A stretch of DNA of 64,000 nucleotides from Elusimicrobiota bacterium (GCA_009778915.1 WRFH01000005.1:1-64000); one strand, 5' to 3'; shown: positions 15,805 to 25,978, numbered from the stretch's first letter. The notes: generated by a model not told the origin, from the letters alone. Made by a program: numbers and translations.

Positions 15805-18800
15805 ATGATTAAAAAATATTTTCCATTTTTTAAACAGACGGTCGCCCTGGGTATAATAACGATTTTACTTTTTGATTCTAATACCGCGGCGCTGGCCCAG
15901 ACTGTATCTAACCAACAGCTGGTAGACAAAAAAACGGAAGACCTTAATAATTCCTATAACAACGTGTTGGTGAGAGACAGAGTTAACAAAGAGATAACGC
16001 GGTACAATGCGGTGGTTCCGTCGGTTTTTCGCGTCAGAAGCAGCGGCTACAACAATTACGGCGCGGTAGGCGATGAGATTGCAAAGAGAAAATTCCTGGA
16101 GGAAATCAAATATAAAAAACAGCTGGAGTCAGATGATATTTTTAAGAGAGCCGAAGAAATTAAATTTATTATTTTGGGCAAAGACAACAAAACGCCGGAC
16201 CAGGAAAACAAACCTTATACTCTTGAAGAATTTACCAAAGAACGCGTCAACCAGCTTAACGCCTACCAGAAAAATTTTTTTGCAAAAGCCGATGACTTTT
16301 ATCAAAAAGAATCAATAAGACTTAATAACACGGCAACGCAGTTAAGTTATGGCGAATACCCGCCGCAGCAGATAGCCGCCTGGAAAGAGACTAATGAAAA
16401 TAAACTGAAACAGTCCGTAGAAGACGCCAAAGCCGAATTTTTGCGCAGCAAGGCCGCCGAACTTGCTAAAACGAATTTAAGATATAAAGAGTATCTTGGC
16501 CAGGTTGACCGGGAAAAACAGCAGCATATAGCGGAAGTTTACGATACACTTGAATCCTTAACCCAGGAACTTATGGGTATGTACAAAAAAAATCCGGAAA
16601 AACTATTGTCCTACGTCGCCGAGCTTTCCCCGCTGCTTCTTATAATAAGCGGCAACCACAAAGAACTCAAATCGCTTTTTACCCCGGAACAGAAAAAGGA
16701 TTTACTGTTTCTGTATACGTCAATTTTGAACGTCCCGTCCAAAGATTGCGAGAAACTTTCAAAATGCGATATAGAAGTCAACGCGCTTTCCGGTATAGGC
16801 ATATTAGGGGAAAGCGAGCAGGACGCTCATCTCATAGGGCGGTTTATAGAAGAGCACGAGCATAACGGCGATTATACAAGAATACTAATTACCGGCGTAA
16901 GCGCGCTTCTTAGTTTGAAACAGTACGGAGTGATTAACAGTTATATTATAGGCGCCTCAGGGCGCGAGAATAATTCTAATGATTTTGATATGTTCAATTT
17001 TTCACAAATGGCAGAGGCTTATAATACCAGAGACGGAAAATATCTTGGAGAGGTAAGCAAATACGCGCAGTACCAGGAAAACCCCAACTTTTTCACAATG
17101 GACAATGCTTGGACGGACGTGGCCCGTCTTCTCGCGGAAGAAGGCAGCCAAGGCAGTCTTGACATTTTAAAAGAGCACGGCGTTGACAAATGCGAAGTAT
17201 TTGAAGACACGCAGATTAACGGACAAAAAGATTTTCATCTTGGATGCGGCGATATAATATTGCCGTTTCTCACGGGCGCGTTATTGTCCGGTAAAAGCGG
17301 CGTAGGGAATTACAATCCCGGAACATATATGTCTGCCGGTCCATATATTACAAAAGCGGGCACAATTTATATTACAGAGCAGGCAGCGGCGAAGAACCGC
17401 GCGAATTCCGCGGCGGCGGCGCGGATACTTGCCGCGCTTGCCAAACAAAAAGGGGTGAGCCCGGACGCGCTTTTTGCCCTTTATATAATTGACCAGAACA
17501 TGGGCGATTTGCCGTACCGCGAAGAATATAATCTGGATAACGGTCTTTACAAAAAATTCGGAAGCCAGCTGGACAAAAATTTAAATAAATTCGCGCTTGT
17601 AGACAATAATCCCTCAGCCGCCCAGACCAAAGAAAGCCGCATACAAACGGCCAAAATAGTAAATATCGTCGGACAAACCGCCGACGTGGCGTTTATCGCC
17701 TGGTGTTTTTGGGACTTGTCAAAGCTTGCCACGAAGGGCGTAAAGGGAATAAGCAGACTCTGGTCAAGAGTTTTTCGCGGCATAGAACTGGCCCGCGCCG
17801 GCAGCGCGGTTGAAAAAATTGCGTTTTTGAGGACAAATTTGTCCGTATATCAAAAGACTTTTGCCGGGCGCAAAGATTTATCCGTATTGGCAAAAGTGAA
17901 CGAGCGTATTTTTAAAGCGATGGAACCGACGGTGCTGGAACAGGGGCGCTACTATTTTACGGATATAGCGAAATCCGCGCGCCCGAAGGGAGCTGAAGAG
18001 AAAGCCGTGGAGGCCGTTCTCTCCAACACTGTTTTTGACGCCCAAAAAGGAGCTTTTGTAACTGACAATAAGGCCGCTTACGCGGCGCTTCAGGGATTTG
18101 AGGGCCACGGCAAAGTTTTACAGGAAACCAAGATAACCTTAGATAACGCGGCTAAAAACGCCGCCGGGAAATTCGACAAATACAGCCTGCCCGTAAAATC
18201 CAAAAGACCTGTTGTAGGCAAGATTATAAATAAAGCTGGAAGTTTATATAATGATGAGCTAGGCAGGCAGCTTTTGGCAAGAGAAACCGAAAAAGCGTTC
18301 GCCAATTCCTCTTACTTTAATACCTTCAGCAAAGCAATAGGCCGTGCTTACGGTAATACGCTGTCCGCAATCGAAGAGGTTCCGTTTATCATGGATATGA
18401 AAAGCGGAAAGTACGGCGAGGAACTTGTAAAAACGCCGCACGCCGCCGGAGAGACGCGCAACTTGTCGCTTTTTGCCCAGGGAAAAGAAGGCGCACCGGA
18501 AAGAAGAGTGGGCAACGTGGAAATGTCTCTTGACGAGCCTATCCCAGGCGTAACGTCGGGCTTTTGGCACAAAGGTATTTTCAAATTTTTTCAAAATTCT
18601 GATTTTATAGAAGGCCGCGCCGCCGCGAAAAGACAAAAAATTTCCAGCGTTATTTTAGAACAGAAAAACGCGGCAAGCGGCAAGAAAGTTCTGCGTTTTG
18701 TCGGTTCAGACAATACCGGCATTGACGCCAATCTCTTTAAAATAACCGTTGATAAAGAGAGCGTTCCTTCACTTTTAAGGGCGGCGGAAGAATATGCCGA

Positions 18801-20925
18801 TAACAGGAAACTCACCGGGAAGGCCGAAAAACTTCTGGAATTAAAGCTTACCGCCGATTATAAACCTGAAAACTACGGTATTTTCTCAAAAGTAAAAGAC
18901 TTTTTTAGAAATAAAGAAGCTGCTTTTAAAGAAACCATTCCGGCAGTGATAACGAGCGAAAAAGGCGAAACAGCCTTTACTGGAGTAAAATTAAGAGTTA
19001 ACAAAGAGCTTGAAGGGTTTAAACTTGTCGTTAACGGCGCGGACAACGGCGTCACGCTTGTCAAACCCGGCGGCGGCGCTTTTGAAGGTAAATTTAATGT
19101 TCTTCTGCCAAAGATGGAGATTAAAAAATTTACCAAAATAGCCGATTCCGCGGGGTTTTTGGACAGAGACATACATCTCGGTTTAACCGGCAGCAAAAAT
19201 AAGATTAATTCGCTTTTTGTAATTTCCGGCTTAAGTTTAAGCGCTGCCTCAACAAGTTTAATCAAGCCGCTTAATACAAATTATCCGGAAGCGTCGTATA
19301 AATCCAAATTCGCGATAACCGTTATTATGCCTTACGCGATGTCGCTGCTTTCTCCCGCAATAGCGCCGTTTGTAAAGCGATACGGGCTGGTAAAAGTTTT
19401 GCAGGGAAGTCTTATTGTCGCGGCGGGCGCGCTGGTAATACCTAGTGTTACGGGTTTTTATGGTTTTGGCGGCATCACTCCGGAACATAAACCAAGCCTT
19501 TTCCCGTTGGTCGCGGGGGCGCTGCTGGTAGGCGCGTCTACCGCCATGACGCGCGCCACGCTTACGCCTTTGACGGATGCTATCGGCGGCGGCGGCAATA
19601 CGCTTAAATCCGTGGGTTTTAAAAATCTGAGTTCGTTTTTGATGCTTCTCCCGCCGGCGGCGGCAAACGGCGTTGCATACGCTTTCGGCGCGAAGAATGA
19701 AGATATGATTTATAAAACGCCGGACGGGACCGAACAACATTTCAGAAAAAAACCGACGGATTTTTCTTTCGCGTATCCGGTTTTATTAGGCGCTTCGCTC
19801 GGCACTTTGGCAATGTTGAGAGGCGCTAAAATAAGTTCTTTGATAGGCAGAGGGGAAGAGTATCTCAAAATGCCTCCCGGGCCTCTTTGGAAAGAAACAG
19901 CGAATGTTATAATGAGAAAAAGGGACCCTATGCCTTTTTTAAAAGAAATCGGCTCTTCTTTTGCCACTATAAAAAATAAAGACGTGTTGCCGGTTATAGG
20001 CGCGTCCACGTTGATAGTCGGCTCCGAAGCCGCGCTTGTAAACAGTTACAGCATGAGCGAAGTAAACAGATATGTTATCGGCAAATATAAAAAATCCGGC
20101 GAAGGCCCGTGGGCTGAAGACGGCAGGGGTTTATACTCGGTAGCGATATATACCGCCGCGCCGTTTATCTTCAGGATGTATTCCGGTAAAGTATTGGAAC
20201 TTATGGGCGGCAAAGAAAATCCGCTTGCTTATAAAAGGCTTTTAACGGCCAGCCTCGGCACTGCGGCCGTGGGAACGGGTATATTGTATACGCAGCATGA
20301 CATGCCGTCGTTTTTAACCGGAATGGCGCTTACGTCGGTAGGTTTTGCCAGCACTACAAACGGTTTCTTTAAACTCGGCCAGCTTAATTTAAAAGCGGCT
20401 GGCGCGGCAAAAACTTTCTTAACCAGCTATGAAGTTCTTTACCCGGGTGTGCATATAGGCATGGCGGTTGTTCCCGCGCTTATGACTACCGCGTCCGATA
20501 TTAATAAAAATAAATACCCCGACAGCAAACAATATCTTGGACTGCAGGAGTCTTTGTGGGTTCCCGCGCTCGGCGTAGCCGCGGGTACTATTATAGGCAG
20601 CAAGGTTATAGGTTTGGACAGCAAAATTTTTAGTTCAAAACTTTTCCAGTATCCGGCGGCTATAACAGCCGGCACATTCGGATTTATACGTAAAACCCGC
20701 GCCGGCAGTTTTGGGGTAGGCGGAAATGCGCTTTACAAGGATTTGACAAAACCCGAAGAGGATGATAATAAATCTGAAGCCGCTGAAAAAAGCCAGGACC
20801 CGGAAAATGTTTTTACAAATAATTCCGCTGATGCTTATAAACAAATAAAATCTCACAGCAAAAGACCGAAGCTTACTTTTAATGAAACACCGTTGGAAGA
20901 CTCTAAATTAAGCAATTCACAGTAG
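15805..20925 (+). CDS. Giant exported protein with C-terminal major-facilitator-like domain
   Basis: A 1706-residue protein with a signal sequence (hydrophobic core VALGIITILLFDS, possible cleavage after ALAQ at residue ~32). Residues 33-260 are charged and helical; 270-600 contain helical segments with no recognised motif. A hydrophobic stretch lies near 615-635 (VGQTADVAFIAWCFWDLS), a soluble region extends to ~1125, then 12 predicted membrane segments from ~1131 to ~1645, arranged like an MFS transporter, and a charged tail ends the protein. An MFS domain fused to more than 1000 exported residues is unusual. It is alone between two terminator-bounded regions; SD AAGGACA precedes the ATG. 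Function unknown. Confidence 0.75.
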   Translation: MIKKYFPFFKQTVALGIITILLFDSNTAALAQTVSNQQLVDKKTEDLNNSYNNVLVRDRVNKEITRYNAVVPSVFRVRSSGYNNYGAVGDEIAKRKFLEEIKYKKQLESDDIFKRAEEIKFIILGKDNKTPDQENKPYTLEEFTKERVNQLNAYQKNFFAKADDFYQKESIRLNNTATQLSYGEYPPQQIAAWKETNENKLKQSVEDAKAEFLRSKAAELAKTNLRYKEYLGQVDREKQQHIAEVYDTLESLTQELMGMYKKNPEKLLSYVAELSPLLLIISGNHKELKSLFTPEQKKDLLFLYTSILNVPSKDCEKLSKCDIEVNALSGIGILGESEQDAHLIGRFIEEHEHNGDYTRILITGVSALLSLKQYGVINSYIIGASGRENNSNDFDMFNFSQMAEAYNTRDGKYLGEVSKYAQYQENPNFFTMDNAWTDVARLLAEEGSQGSLDILKEHGVDKCEVFEDTQINGQKDFHLGCGDIILPFLTGALLSGKSGVGNYNPGTYMSAGPYITKAGTIYITEQAAAKNRANSAAAARILAALAKQKGVSPDALFALYIIDQNMGDLPYREEYNLDNGLYKKFGSQLDKNLNKFALVDNNPSAAQTKESRIQTAKIVNIVGQTADVAFIAWCFWDLSKLATKGVKGISRLWSRVFRGIELARAGSAVEKIAFLRTNLSVYQKTFAGRKDLSVLAKVNERIFKAMEPTVLEQGRYYFTDIAKSARPKGAEEKAVEAVLSNTVFDAQKGAFVTDNKAAYAALQGFEGHGKVLQETKITLDNAAKNAAGKFDKYSLPVKSKRPVVGKIINKAGSLYNDELGRQLLARETEKAFANSSYFNTFSKAIGRAYGNTLSAIEEVPFIMDMKSGKYGEELVKTPHAAGETRNLSLFAQGKEGAPERRVGNVEMSLDEPIPGVTSGFWHKGIFKFFQNSDFIEGRAAAKRQKISSVILEQKNAASGKKVLRFVGSDNTGIDANLFKITVDKESVPSLLRAAEEYADNRKLTGKAEKLLELKLTADYKPENYGIFSKVKDFFRNKEAAFKETIPAVITSEKGETAFTGVKLRVNKELEGFKLVVNGADNGVTLVKPGGGAFEGKFNVLLPKMEIKKFTKIADSAGFLDRDIHLGLTGSKNKINSLFVISGLSLSAASTSLIKPLNTNYPEASYKSKFAITVIMPYAMSLLSPAIAPFVKRYGLVKVLQGSLIVAAGALVIPSVTGFYGFGGITPEHKPSLFPLVAGALLVGASTAMTRATLTPLTDAIGGGGNTLKSVGFKNLSSFLMLLPPAAANGVAYAFGAKNEDMIYKTPDGTEQHFRKKPTDFSFAYPVLLGASLGTLAMLRGAKISSLIGRGEEYLKMPPGPLWKETANVIMRKRDPMPFLKEIGSSFATIKNKDVLPVIGASTLIVGSEAALVNSYSMSEVNRYVIGKYKKSGEGPWAEDGRGLYSVAIYTAAPFIFRMYSGKVLELMGGKENPLAYKRLLTASLGTAAVGTGILYTQHDMPSFLTGMALTSVGFASTTNGFFKLGQLNLKAAGAAKTFLTSYEVLYPGVHIGMAVVPALMTTASDINKNKYPDSKQYLGLQESLWVPALGVAAGTIIGSKVIGLDSKIFSSKLFQYPAAITAGTFGFIRKTRAGSFGVGGNALYKDLTKPEEDDNKSEAAEKSQDPENVFTNNSADAYKQIKSHSKRPKLTFNETPLEDSKLSNSQ

Positions 20926-22419
20926 TGCCAAAAAATTATCCAGCCGGATGTTTCCTTCGGGAGTGTTTTTGAAGACGCCGCAGCATTCAAGGACCTCGGC
21001 GAAGATTTTGCCGGTTTCCTGCTCCAGTATTTTTTGCGCGTTTTCCGTCGTAAATTTATATTTTTTGGACAGACGCAGAACCCAGTCGTAGTGTTTGGTT
21101 ACGGCGGGGGAAATTTTTATTGCGTTTAAATCGCCTTTAACCAGAAAGTTGCCGACTTCTTTCATCTCCGTTTTCAGCCTGCCGGGTAAAATAGCCATGC
21201 CCATAACCTCTATCAATCCTATATTTTCGCGTTTTATATGGTGGAATTGCGGGCGGGAATGGAAAATGCCGTCAGGAAATTCTTTAGACGCCGCGTTGTT
21301 ACGTAACGCGATATCAAACTGAAATTTGCCTTTAAGCATGCGCGCTATCGGCGTAACCGTGTTATGGCGCACCGCGCCGGAATGTGATTTAATTCCCGCC
21401 GCCGCGTCGTTATAATTAACCCAAATATTAAACAGGCGGTTTGCGGCGGCCAGCGCGTCTTTGCGCGAGCCGGTAAAACGTATGACGGTAACCGGCCAGT
21501 CCAATACCTCGCATTTCAGACGCGGAAATTTCTTCAGCTTAAAAGTTTTGCGTATTTTCGCGCGGTGCATGGGGAAAACATAATTGCCGCCCTGGTAGTG
21601 GTCATGGTTCAAAATAGAGCCGCCCACGACAGGTAAATCCGCGTTGGAACCTATGAAATAATGCGGGAACTGCTCCAGAAAATCAGCCAGGCGGACAAAA
21701 GTTTTTTCATTAATCAGCATGTCGGAGTGGCGTTCGTTCAGCACAATGCAATGCTCTTTATAATAGACGTAAGGGGAATACTGGAAAAACCATTTTTCGC
21801 CGGAGAGATTAAGCGGGAGCAGACGTATATTCTGCCGCGCCGGATAATTGAGGCGGCCCGCGTAACCTTCGTTCTCCGCGCAGAGCGCGCACTTCGGATA
21901 AACGCCGCTCTTAAGCGCGTTTACGCCGAGCGCTTTTACGGCGGCAATTTCTTTAGGGTCCTTTTCCGGCTTAGAAAGATTGACGGTAATGTCCATGCGG
22001 CCGTAGCGCGTAGGAGTTGTCCAGGACAGATTTTTTGAAACGCGTTCCGTTTTAATATAATCCGCCGTCTGCTGCGCGGCGTACATCCAGCGCGTGGCTT
22101 TTTTTATGTCTTTAAAACTTTTAAATTTAGCGGTAAAATCAGACGGGCGCGGCGTCAACAAACCCATTATTTCCGTCTCAAGTATTTCCCGCGCGGAGGA
22201 CAAATCCGCGATTTTTTTATCTGCCGCCGCCCAGGCGGAAATCGCGAACAGTATTTCCGACGGGTATTTTGGCAGAGGCTCTTTGGAAGTCACGGCCTTA
22301 AAACCGTCCAGCCCGAGGCGCGAAATTATTCTGTTGGCCGCCCAAACCCGGTCGCCTTCTTCAATGAGTTTATTTTTTACCGCGTAATCTATAAGGCGGG
22401 AAATCTGGAAATCTATCAT
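20917..22419 (-). CDS. galT: Galactose-1-phosphate uridylyltransferase (class II type)
   Basis: A 500-residue enzyme exchanging UDP-glucose and galactose-1-phosphate in the Leloir pathway. The active-site motif NHDHYQGG with its HxH pair is near residue 271, and CALCAENEGYAGRLNYPARQ matches the class II family found mainly in Firmicutes, longer than the ~350-residue enterobacterial form. The ATG at 22419 (MIDFQISRLIDYA) shares a base with the galE stop (TAATG); an upstream in-frame start at 22443 would lie inside galE and is less likely. The last 9 bp overlap, tail to tail, the end of the giant gene. It is the last gene of the galactose cluster, with no visible terminator. Confidence 0.92.
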   Translation of the reverse strand: MIDFQISRLIDYAVKNKLIEEGDRVWAANRIISRLGLDGFKAVTSKEPLPKYPSEILFAISAWAAADKKIADLSSAREILETEIMGLLTPRPSDFTAKFKSFKDIKKATRWMYAAQQTADYIKTERVSKNLSWTTPTRYGRMDITVNLSKPEKDPKEIAAVKALGVNALKSGVYPKCALCAENEGYAGRLNYPARQNIRLLPLNLSGEKWFFQYSPYVYYKEHCIVLNERHSDMLINEKTFVRLADFLEQFPHYFIGSNADLPVVGGSILNHDHYQGGNYVFPMHRAKIRKTFKLKKFPRLKCEVLDWPVTVIRFTGSRKDALAAANRLFNIWVNYNDAAAGIKSHSGAVRHNTVTPIARMLKGKFQFDIALRNNAASKEFPDGIFHSRPQFHHIKRENIGLIEVMGMAILPGRLKTEMKEVGNFLVKGDLNAIKISPAVTKHYDWVLRLSKKYKFTTENAQKILEQETGKIFAEVLECCGVFKNTPEGNIRLDNFLALL

Positions 22420-23393
22420 TAATATTTTCTCTTTTGTTCCCATTTATAAACTGTTTTTATAATGTTTTCCAAGTCATACTGCGGAAACCAGCCAAGAATT
22501 TTCCGCGCTTTTTCCGACGAAGCGACTAGGACCGCCGGGTCCCCGGCCCGTCTCTGCCCGTACTCTATTTTAATTTCAAGGCCGGTCACTTTTTTTACCA
22601 TATCGATAATTTGTTTGACACTGTAGCCGGAGCCGGTGCCGAGATTATATTGGTCGCTGCCGCCGGTCTCCGCCATTTTTTCAAGCGCGGCTATATGCGC
22701 GGCAGCCAAATCGCAGACGTGAACATAGTCCCGTATGCAGGTGCCGTCCGTCGTCGGATAATCGGTGCCGAAAATTTTTATGCTGTCCCGCTTTCCGAGC
22801 GCGGCCTGAAAAACCAGCGGGATAAGGTGTGATTCGTTTGAATGAGATTCGCCGATTTTGCCGGACGGGTGCGCGCCGCAGGCGTTAAAATAACGCAGGC
22901 AGACGCTTTTTAAACCGTAGGCCGTGTCATAATCTTTAAGCGCGGTTTCCACCATCAGTTTGCTGCTGCCGTACGGGTTGATAGGTTTTTGGGGATGGTT
23001 TTCGTCGATATATTCCATAATCGGTTCGCCGAAAGTCGCGGCGGTAGACGAGAAAACGAAATATTTTATATTAGCTTCCCGCATGGCGTCAAGCAAATTT
23101 ATGACTTTGCAAAAATTATTCTCATAATATTTGGACGGGTTTAGCACGCTTTCGCCGACTTCGGTAAACGCGGCGAAGTGCATAACGGCGTCAATTTGAT
23201 GTTTTGCGAAAACTTTGGCTAATTTTTTCTTGTCGCCCAAATCGCCTTTAATAAAAGTATACCCGCGCACGGCTTTTTTGTGGCCTTTGGTGAGGTTGTC
23301 ATAGATTACCGGCGTATAGCCTTTCTCTTCCAGAACTTTCGCGGTGTGGGAACCTATATAACCCGCTCCGCCGACTACTAAAATGTTTTTCAT
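22419..23393 (-). CDS. galE: UDP-glucose 4-epimerase
   Basis: A 324-residue short-chain dehydrogenase-like enzyme. NAD-binding GGAGYIGSHTAKVL is at the N-terminus, and the catalytic Ser/Tyr/Lys set appears as SSTAATFGEP and PYGSSK (near residue 139). RYFNACGAHP and GDPAVLVASS match GalE. It interconverts UDP-galactose and UDP-glucose. A TATAAT-like hexamer (minus, plus 23427-23432) in the 40-bp gap upstream could give it a separate promoter, so UDP-galactose for envelope polymers may be made without galactose induction; this is inference. SD GGAG precedes the ATG. Confidence 0.95.
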   Translation of the reverse strand: MKNILVVGGAGYIGSHTAKVLEEKGYTPVIYDNLTKGHKKAVRGYTFIKGDLGDKKKLAKVFAKHQIDAVMHFAAFTEVGESVLNPSKYYENNFCKVINLLDAMREANIKYFVFSSTAATFGEPIMEYIDENHPQKPINPYGSSKLMVETALKDYDTAYGLKSVCLRYFNACGAHPSGKIGESHSNESHLIPLVFQAALGKRDSIKIFGTDYPTTDGTCIRDYVHVCDLAAAHIAALEKMAETGGSDQYNLGTGSGYSVKQIIDMVKKVTGLEIKIEYGQRRAGDPAVLVASSEKARKILGWFPQYDLENIIKTVYKWEQKRKY

Positions 23394-23433
23394 TGTTGTA
23401 CTCCATAATTGATTTCTTTCTAAAATATTATAC

Positions 23434-24780
23434 CTATTTTGACGGCGGATTTAAGAGGTCTATCATATCCTGATTATTTTTTTCAAACGCCAGGTCAAGC
23501 GGCGTTTTACCATCGTCATTGGGCATATTTAAATCAACATCTCTTTGCGCAACCAGCATACGCGCCATATCTGCATAATCGTTCCATACGGCAAGGTGCA
23601 GCGGGGTGTTGCCGTTTTCGGGTAATTGGCAGTTTATGTCATATCCCTGTTCAAGCAAAGTCCGCACCGATGGAATGTCGTTCGCGACGACCGCGTCTAT
23701 CAGCCGCTGTTGGTTAGCCGGCGGGGCAACGATATTTACCGGGGCCTGCGACGGGGGAAAAAAATTCTGCGCGCCTCCCGTTCCGTCGCCCATAAAACAC
23801 TCTTTCGCGAAAGATTTATAGTTCAGCATTTCCGGTATTTTCAGCAACAGGTCCATTTTTTGGTAATATTTTTCAGGGGAAAATTGATTTTTCGGATTAT
23901 ACGGCCAGTCGTCGTTTTTGATAAAGACCAACATTTTGTTATCATAAAAAGAGATAAATAAATCACTTATGGAACGCTGTTGGCGGAAATTATAAACGGC
24001 TTCCATAAAATCCGGCTGCATAATTGTCCGCGCGTCAATCTGCGACGTGGTGTATACGTCAAAAGCTTCCTCAAACTGCGCCCATTCCAGTTTCACGCGC
24101 GACAATTTTGAATTGATATGTCCGATTTTGGTCAGCAGCGAATCTTCATATAATATAGTAGTGCCTTCAAATTTTTTATCCAGAGGATACAGCGCGAGCA
24201 GCCCCTCGTTCATAATCGGGCCGTGTTTATTTTCGCTTATTTTAAATTCCGTCCTCATTATTTCAAGCGGACACCCGCCCAGCGCGCCGTGCAGAACGTA
24301 ATTTATTTCGGCGTATTCAGTATAATTTGACAGGCCGCACTGTGTCAGGATATAGGACGCGGTTAAAGGATTGGGCTGGTATTCCAGCCCAAAAAACGCG
24401 CCGACTTCCGTCATAAGTTCTTCGCGCTTTTGCCCGGCCTCTTCAAGCAGGTGGTTAAACTTAGCCCTGTATATTTGCAGATGTGAAAAAGAAATTATCC
24501 ATATAACGCCGGCCACGATAATCAATATATAGACGGGCATATAAACGGGGTTGTCATAGCCGATGGGAGGCGGCTCGCCGTGCTTGCCGGGTGATGTCAA
24601 GGCGAATGCCAGAATAGCGGCGGCGGCAGAGAGAGTGCAAATCCAGGCGCTGACCGGCGCTACGGAAAAACTCCACCGGAAAAAATTGTCCCTGCCGGCG
24701 CCCGAGATGACTTTTGGTATTTTTCCGGCAAGGTCCGCCAGCTTGCCGGAATATAAATTACTGAAGTCGTTTTCAGTCAT
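23434..24780 (-). CDS. DUF3137-like membrane protein with C-terminal ankyrin repeats
   Basis: A 448-residue protein. Two membrane helices lie near residues 35-60 and 80-105 (VYILIIVAGVIWIISF). A cytoplasmic domain to ~340 resembles DUF3137 (LTEV-type FFGLEYQPNP, FKISENKHGP, FEGTTILYEDS, FDVYTTSQIDARTIMQPDFME). An Ala/Pro linker and about three ankyrin repeats follow (NGNTPLHLAVWNDYADMARML, DDGKTPLDLAFEKNNQDMIDLL). Ankyrins bind proteins. It lies between galK and galE in the same direction (15 and 40 bp gaps), a surprising place for a protein without a sugar-related domain. A regulatory or anchoring role in galactose use is speculative. Confidence 0.75.
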   Translation of the reverse strand: MTENDFSNLYSGKLADLAGKIPKVISGAGRDNFFRWSFSVAPVSAWICTLSAAAAILAFALTSPGKHGEPPPIGYDNPVYMPVYILIIVAGVIWIISFSHLQIYRAKFNHLLEEAGQKREELMTEVGAFFGLEYQPNPLTASYILTQCGLSNYTEYAEINYVLHGALGGCPLEIMRTEFKISENKHGPIMNEGLLALYPLDKKFEGTTILYEDSLLTKIGHINSKLSRVKLEWAQFEEAFDVYTTSQIDARTIMQPDFMEAVYNFRQQRSISDLFISFYDNKMLVFIKNDDWPYNPKNQFSPEKYYQKMDLLLKIPEMLNYKSFAKECFMGDGTGGAQNFFPPSQAPVNIVAPPANQQRLIDAVVANDIPSVRTLLEQGYDINCQLPENGNTPLHLAVWNDYADMARMLVAQRDVDLNMPNDDGKTPLDLAFEKNNQDMIDLLNPPSK

Positions 24781-24795
24781 TGTGATTACGCCGGG

Positions 24796-25956
24796 TTAAA
24801 TTTTACCCGCGCCGCGGCCTGCCTGCGCGGTGTAGAATTCCGCTTTGAGGCCCGTGCGTTTTTCATATTCCGGCGCTATATTCTTTTTGAAATTTTCAAT
24901 GCCGTCGTTTTTGACTATACATACGGCGCAGCCGCCGAAGCCTGCGCCCGTCATACGCGCGCCTATCGTGCCTTTTTGAGCCAGGGCCAAATCAAAAACT
25001 GTATCAAGTTCTTTACAGGAAACTTCATAATCGTCCCGCAAAGAAACGTGAGACTCATTCATCAGTTTTCCAAAACCGGCCAAATCACCACGCTTTAAAA
25101 GTTCTACCGCTTTTATCGTTCTGGCGTTTTCATAGACGGCGTGTTTGGCGCGTTTCTGGGCGGTTTTGTCAGTAATTAAACCTTTGTTTTTTTCAAATTC
25201 TTCGGGCGTCATTGAGCATAAATCTTTCAGTTTCAGCCTTTTGTTCAGCATATTAAGCGCGGTCTCGCACTCGGCGCGGCGCTCGTTATATTTTGAGCCG
25301 GCAAGTTCGCGCCGTTTGTTCGTGTTCACTATAACTATCGACGCGCCGCCGAGGTCCAGCGGCACAAGTTTATATTCCAGCGTGTTGCAGTTCAGCAAAA
25401 TGGCGCGGTCTTTCTCACCCATAGCGCTGGCGAACTGGTCCATAATGCCGCAGTTCATGCGGATAAATTCATTTTCCGCGCGCTGGCCTAGTTTGGCTAT
25501 TCTGATGTTGTCAACTTTCAAATCGTAAAAATCATTGAGCAGAACGCCCGTGCATACTTCTATGGAAGCGGACGACGACAACCCAGCGCCGTTCGGAATA
25601 TCCCCGCCGAAAAGCACGTCAAAACCTTTGTCGAATTTATAGCCTTCTTTTTTAAAAACGTCTATGACGCCTTTCGGGTAATTTGTCCAGTCATGCTCTT
25701 TTTGGAATTTTATATCGTTAAGATTTACTTCTATAATTCCGATTTTCGGGAAATTCTGCGAATAAAATCTTATTTTATCGTCTTTCCTTTTTGACGCCGC
25801 GGCATAGGTGCCCAGAGACAGCGCGCACGGGAAAACGTAACCCCCGTTATAGTCGATATGTTCGCCTATCAGATTGACGCGGCCCGGCGCGAAAAAGACG
25901 GCGGACGGTTTGGTTTTAAAAATAGTTTCAAAATTTTTGATTACTTCGTTTTTCAT
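24796..25956 (-). CDS. galK: Galactokinase
   Basis: A 386-residue GHMP kinase. The galactokinase signature GRVNLIGEHIDYNGG is at residues ~25-39, the ATP loop GAGLSSSASIEV near 130, and C-terminal MTGAGFGGCAV near 345. It phosphorylates alpha-D-galactose with ATP. SD GGAG is 6 bp before the ATG. A terminator-like hairpin stands between it and the symporter gene upstream, so its level may be set separately or by read-through. Confidence 0.96.
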   Translation of the reverse strand: MKNEVIKNFETIFKTKPSAVFFAPGRVNLIGEHIDYNGGYVFPCALSLGTYAAASKRKDDKIRFYSQNFPKIGIIEVNLNDIKFQKEHDWTNYPKGVIDVFKKEGYKFDKGFDVLFGGDIPNGAGLSSSASIEVCTGVLLNDFYDLKVDNIRIAKLGQRAENEFIRMNCGIMDQFASAMGEKDRAILLNCNTLEYKLVPLDLGGASIVIVNTNKRRELAGSKYNERRAECETALNMLNKRLKLKDLCSMTPEEFEKNKGLITDKTAQKRAKHAVYENARTIKAVELLKRGDLAGFGKLMNESHVSLRDDYEVSCKELDTVFDLALAQKGTIGARMTGAGFGGCAVCIVKNDGIENFKKNIAPEYEKRTGLKAEFYTAQAGRGAGKI

Positions 25957-25978
25957 GGTTTTCTCCGATTTTCAAGAT

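Noticed and set aside
19258-19740. 160-codon antisense frame under the MFS-like domain
   Set aside because: Arg-rich translation without motif, opposite a long well-supported frame.
22417-22443. Longer galT start at 22443
   Set aside because: It would lie inside galE; the ATG at 22419 in a TAATG overlap matches the style of neighbouring junctions.
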